Below are positions 62,101 through 64,000 of a stretch of DNA of 64,000 nucleotides, piece after piece. The DNA lies in assembly GCA_036925085.1 (NCBI GenBank), contig JAUPFP010000007.1, forward strand, positions 4,637,058-4,701,057, written 5' to 3'. The notes beneath the pieces were generated by a model. The model was not told the DNA's origin, made no database searches, and was given only the letters and a program-made list of their open reading frames with translations. This DNA comes from Brachycybe producta (lineage: Eukaryota > Arthropoda > Diplopoda > Playtdesmida > Andrognathidae). How positions within the stretch are numbered: position 1 is the stretch's first letter; every line of letters starts with the position of its first letter. A program made the translations under genes and the position numbers.

Positions 62101-62735
62101 CTTATCTTTTATTTCTCTCTTCTGTGCACCAATATATTTATTGGATATAATATTATTGTTATTATTATTATTACATGGTACTCAGTTTGTTGTTGTTCTT
62201 TTGCCAAAATCTTGTTGTAAATGGAATAATACGTGTTCTCAACAGTTGCAGTCTTTTTTCTCCATCTATATAGATTAGATACTGTAGATATATAGATAGA
62301 TGTTGGAGAGATATTACTATGTTATTATTGGATCACTTATTGACTATCGTTCACATCAACACTGTGTGATAGAAATTTTTTTTGTTTATGTTCCCATGCA
62401 ATAGTATATATATAAAGGTTTGATCATTATATAAGCTGCTTGTGCTGTTTTTTTTTTGTGATGTTTTTTGAACCAGATGTGTTTTGTTAGCATCTTCTAG
62501 ATTTAGGGTTGTTGTAACATAACGTTTGAATAAGTTTACAAAGGGGTTAATTGAGGGGTCTTCTTTCCTATTCCTCACTATATACAGTATATACATAAGA
62601 TTGTATAGTAAGAGCGAGAATAGAGGTCATGACATCAAATAGAGGTTGCAAAAGTAATTACACATGGAGTCGTATAATACATACACTTAATAAATTAATG
62701 ATAAATAGTAATTGAGAAAGATCTGAGTTGTCTGT

Positions 62736-62779
<44 letters not shown>

Positions 62780-63159
62780 AACCCTTGATAGATATTGCTC
62801 TTACAAATAACACTGCCACCACCACCATAATAAGGTCATTATATGAGATAGAAGTCGTTCAGATTCCTATTTGAAAGACTTAACTTCCTTATTGATGTTA
62901 CAATAACTTGTTAATTTGTCAACCATAATTTTGTGGTTGCGACAAGGGTTCCCATTTAATGTACGGGTTATATAATAAGTTCTTGTGTCTGATTTTGTAA
63001 TTTAACATTCAGATTTCAGTTTTGTTTTCAATTGTTCAGTTCGTTTGTGTATTTTTTTAAGTACTATCTACCAAGTTAACAACAACGAATAATGGAAGTG
63101 CAGGTGCATAAGGAAAATAGGAATCCAGTACTATTTCTCAGCAATAATTTCAGTATTGA
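61966..63159. other. No gene seen
   Basis: AT-rich, TTATTATTATTATTA at 62155-62172. Open frames are low complexity. Confidence 0.5.
62737..62776. repeat. (CT)n microsatellite, about 20 repeats
   Basis: Uninterrupted CT dinucleotides. Confidence 0.95.
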
Positions 63160-63915
63160 TTGATGAATTTGGAGTATTGGTGAATTTTGGAATTTTGGTG
63201 AATTTTGGAATATTGGTGAATTTGAGAATATTGGTGAAGTTGGAATATTGATGAATTTTAGATATTTATGAATTTGGAATATTGGTGAATTTTGGAATAT
63301 TCGTGAATTTGGGAATATTGGTTGAATTTGGGAATATTGGTGATTTTGGGAATATTGGTGAATTTGGGAATATTGGTGATTTTGGGAATATTGGTGAATT
63401 TGGGAATATTGGTGATTTTGGGAATATTGGTGAATTTGGGAATATTGGTGAATTTGGGAATATTGGTGAATTTGGGAATATTGGTGAATTTGGGAATATT
63501 GGTAAATTTGGGAATATTGGTGAATTTGGGAATATTGGTAAATTTGGGAATATTGGTGAATTTGGGAATATTGGTGAATTTGGGAATATTGGTAAATTTG
63601 GGAATATTGGTGAATTTGGGAATATTGGTGAATTTGGGAATATTGGTAAATTTGGGAATATTGGTGAATTTGGGAATATTGGTAAATTTGGGAATATTGG
63701 TGAATTTGGGAATATTGGTAAATTTGGGAATATTGGTGAATTTGGGAATATTGGTGAATTTGGGAATATTGGTAAATTTGGGAATATTGGTGAATTTGGG
63801 AATATTGGTGATTTTGGGAATATTGATGAATTTTGGAATATTCGTGAATTTGGAATGTTGGTGAATTTTGGAATATTCTTGAATTTGGAATGTTAGTGAA
63901 TTTTGGAATATTCGT
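63160..63915. repeat. 18-bp minisatellite, about 30 regular plus degenerate units
   Basis: Unit GGTGAATTTGGGAATATT, with common variants GGTAAATTTGGGAATATT and GGTGATTTTGGGAATATT in the centre (63305-63830), and shorter, decayed units at both edges. Because 18 is a multiple of three and the unit has no stop in several frames, long Gly/Asn/Ile/Phe-rich (plus) and Gln/Ile/His/Tyr/Ser-rich (minus) frames stay open; they are side effects. Confidence 0.95.
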
Positions 63916-64000
63916 AATGTTATTTTTCACCTGCCTCTGGGTAGGGACAGGAAAAAGACTTAATTTAGCTTTTAAGAGAAAAGCTTAAGATTGTTTTAAC

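Noticed and set aside
63076-63930. Long reading frames on both strands (204-284 codons) over the minisatellite
   Set aside because: The 18-bp unit keeps frames open by arithmetic; no start context, splice or domain; both strands open at once.

Overview
The window reads as nuclear DNA of an invertebrate animal, most likely an arthropod. The evidence is short GT-AG introns (mostly 45-400 bp), animal-type proteins, a Na/K-ATPase-like protein closest in wording to insect sequences I remember, and interspersed runs of TTAGG (the usual arthropod telomere unit). The species cannot be named from sequence alone. Base composition is AT-rich with many microsatellites.

Gene-bearing part (1-27,625). A minus-strand gene for the catalytic subunit of DNA polymerase epsilon (POLE) runs off the left edge; 24 exons can be placed, covering about 1,400 residues from the start codon. 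A repeat-filled 3.3 kb divergent spacer separates it from a plus-strand, 17-exon Na+/K+-ATPase alpha-like gene (1,033 aa). That gene is open throughout but has lost several catalytic motifs of P-type pumps. Next come an intronless 705-aa membrane glycosyltransferase resembling the GT core of bacterial NdvB/OpgH glucan synthases (18,352-20,469), a minus-strand single-exon ANAPC13 gene (21,160-21,387), and a complete 14-exon GPR89/Golgi pH regulator gene (24,352-27,625).

Repeat-bearing part (27,626-64,000). I see no host gene here. It is a patchwork of DNA transposon relics: a degenerate hAT-like transposon with an 8-bp target duplication (39,159-41,397); two short hAT-type elements, each with a clean 8-bp duplication; a pogo/Tigger-type miniature element; at least ten families of palindromic or inverted-repeat elements; and six Helitron-like non-autonomous copies, several of which carry a palindromic passenger. 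Insertions nest repeatedly, so relative ages can be read. Microsatellites (AT, AG, CT, poly-G), an 80-bp higher-order tandem array and an 18-bp minisatellite at the right edge complete the picture.

The genes are housekeeping neighbours with no operon-like link: DNA replication (POLE), cell cycle (ANAPC13), Golgi ion homeostasis (GPR89), a probable pseudo-pump, and a possibly horizontally acquired glucan or polysaccharide synthase. The two most notable items are the catalytically impaired but intact Na/K-ATPase paralogue and the NdvB-like glycosyltransferase. Exon boundaries were read by eye from splice sites, reading-frame phase and remembered homologues; no search was run.
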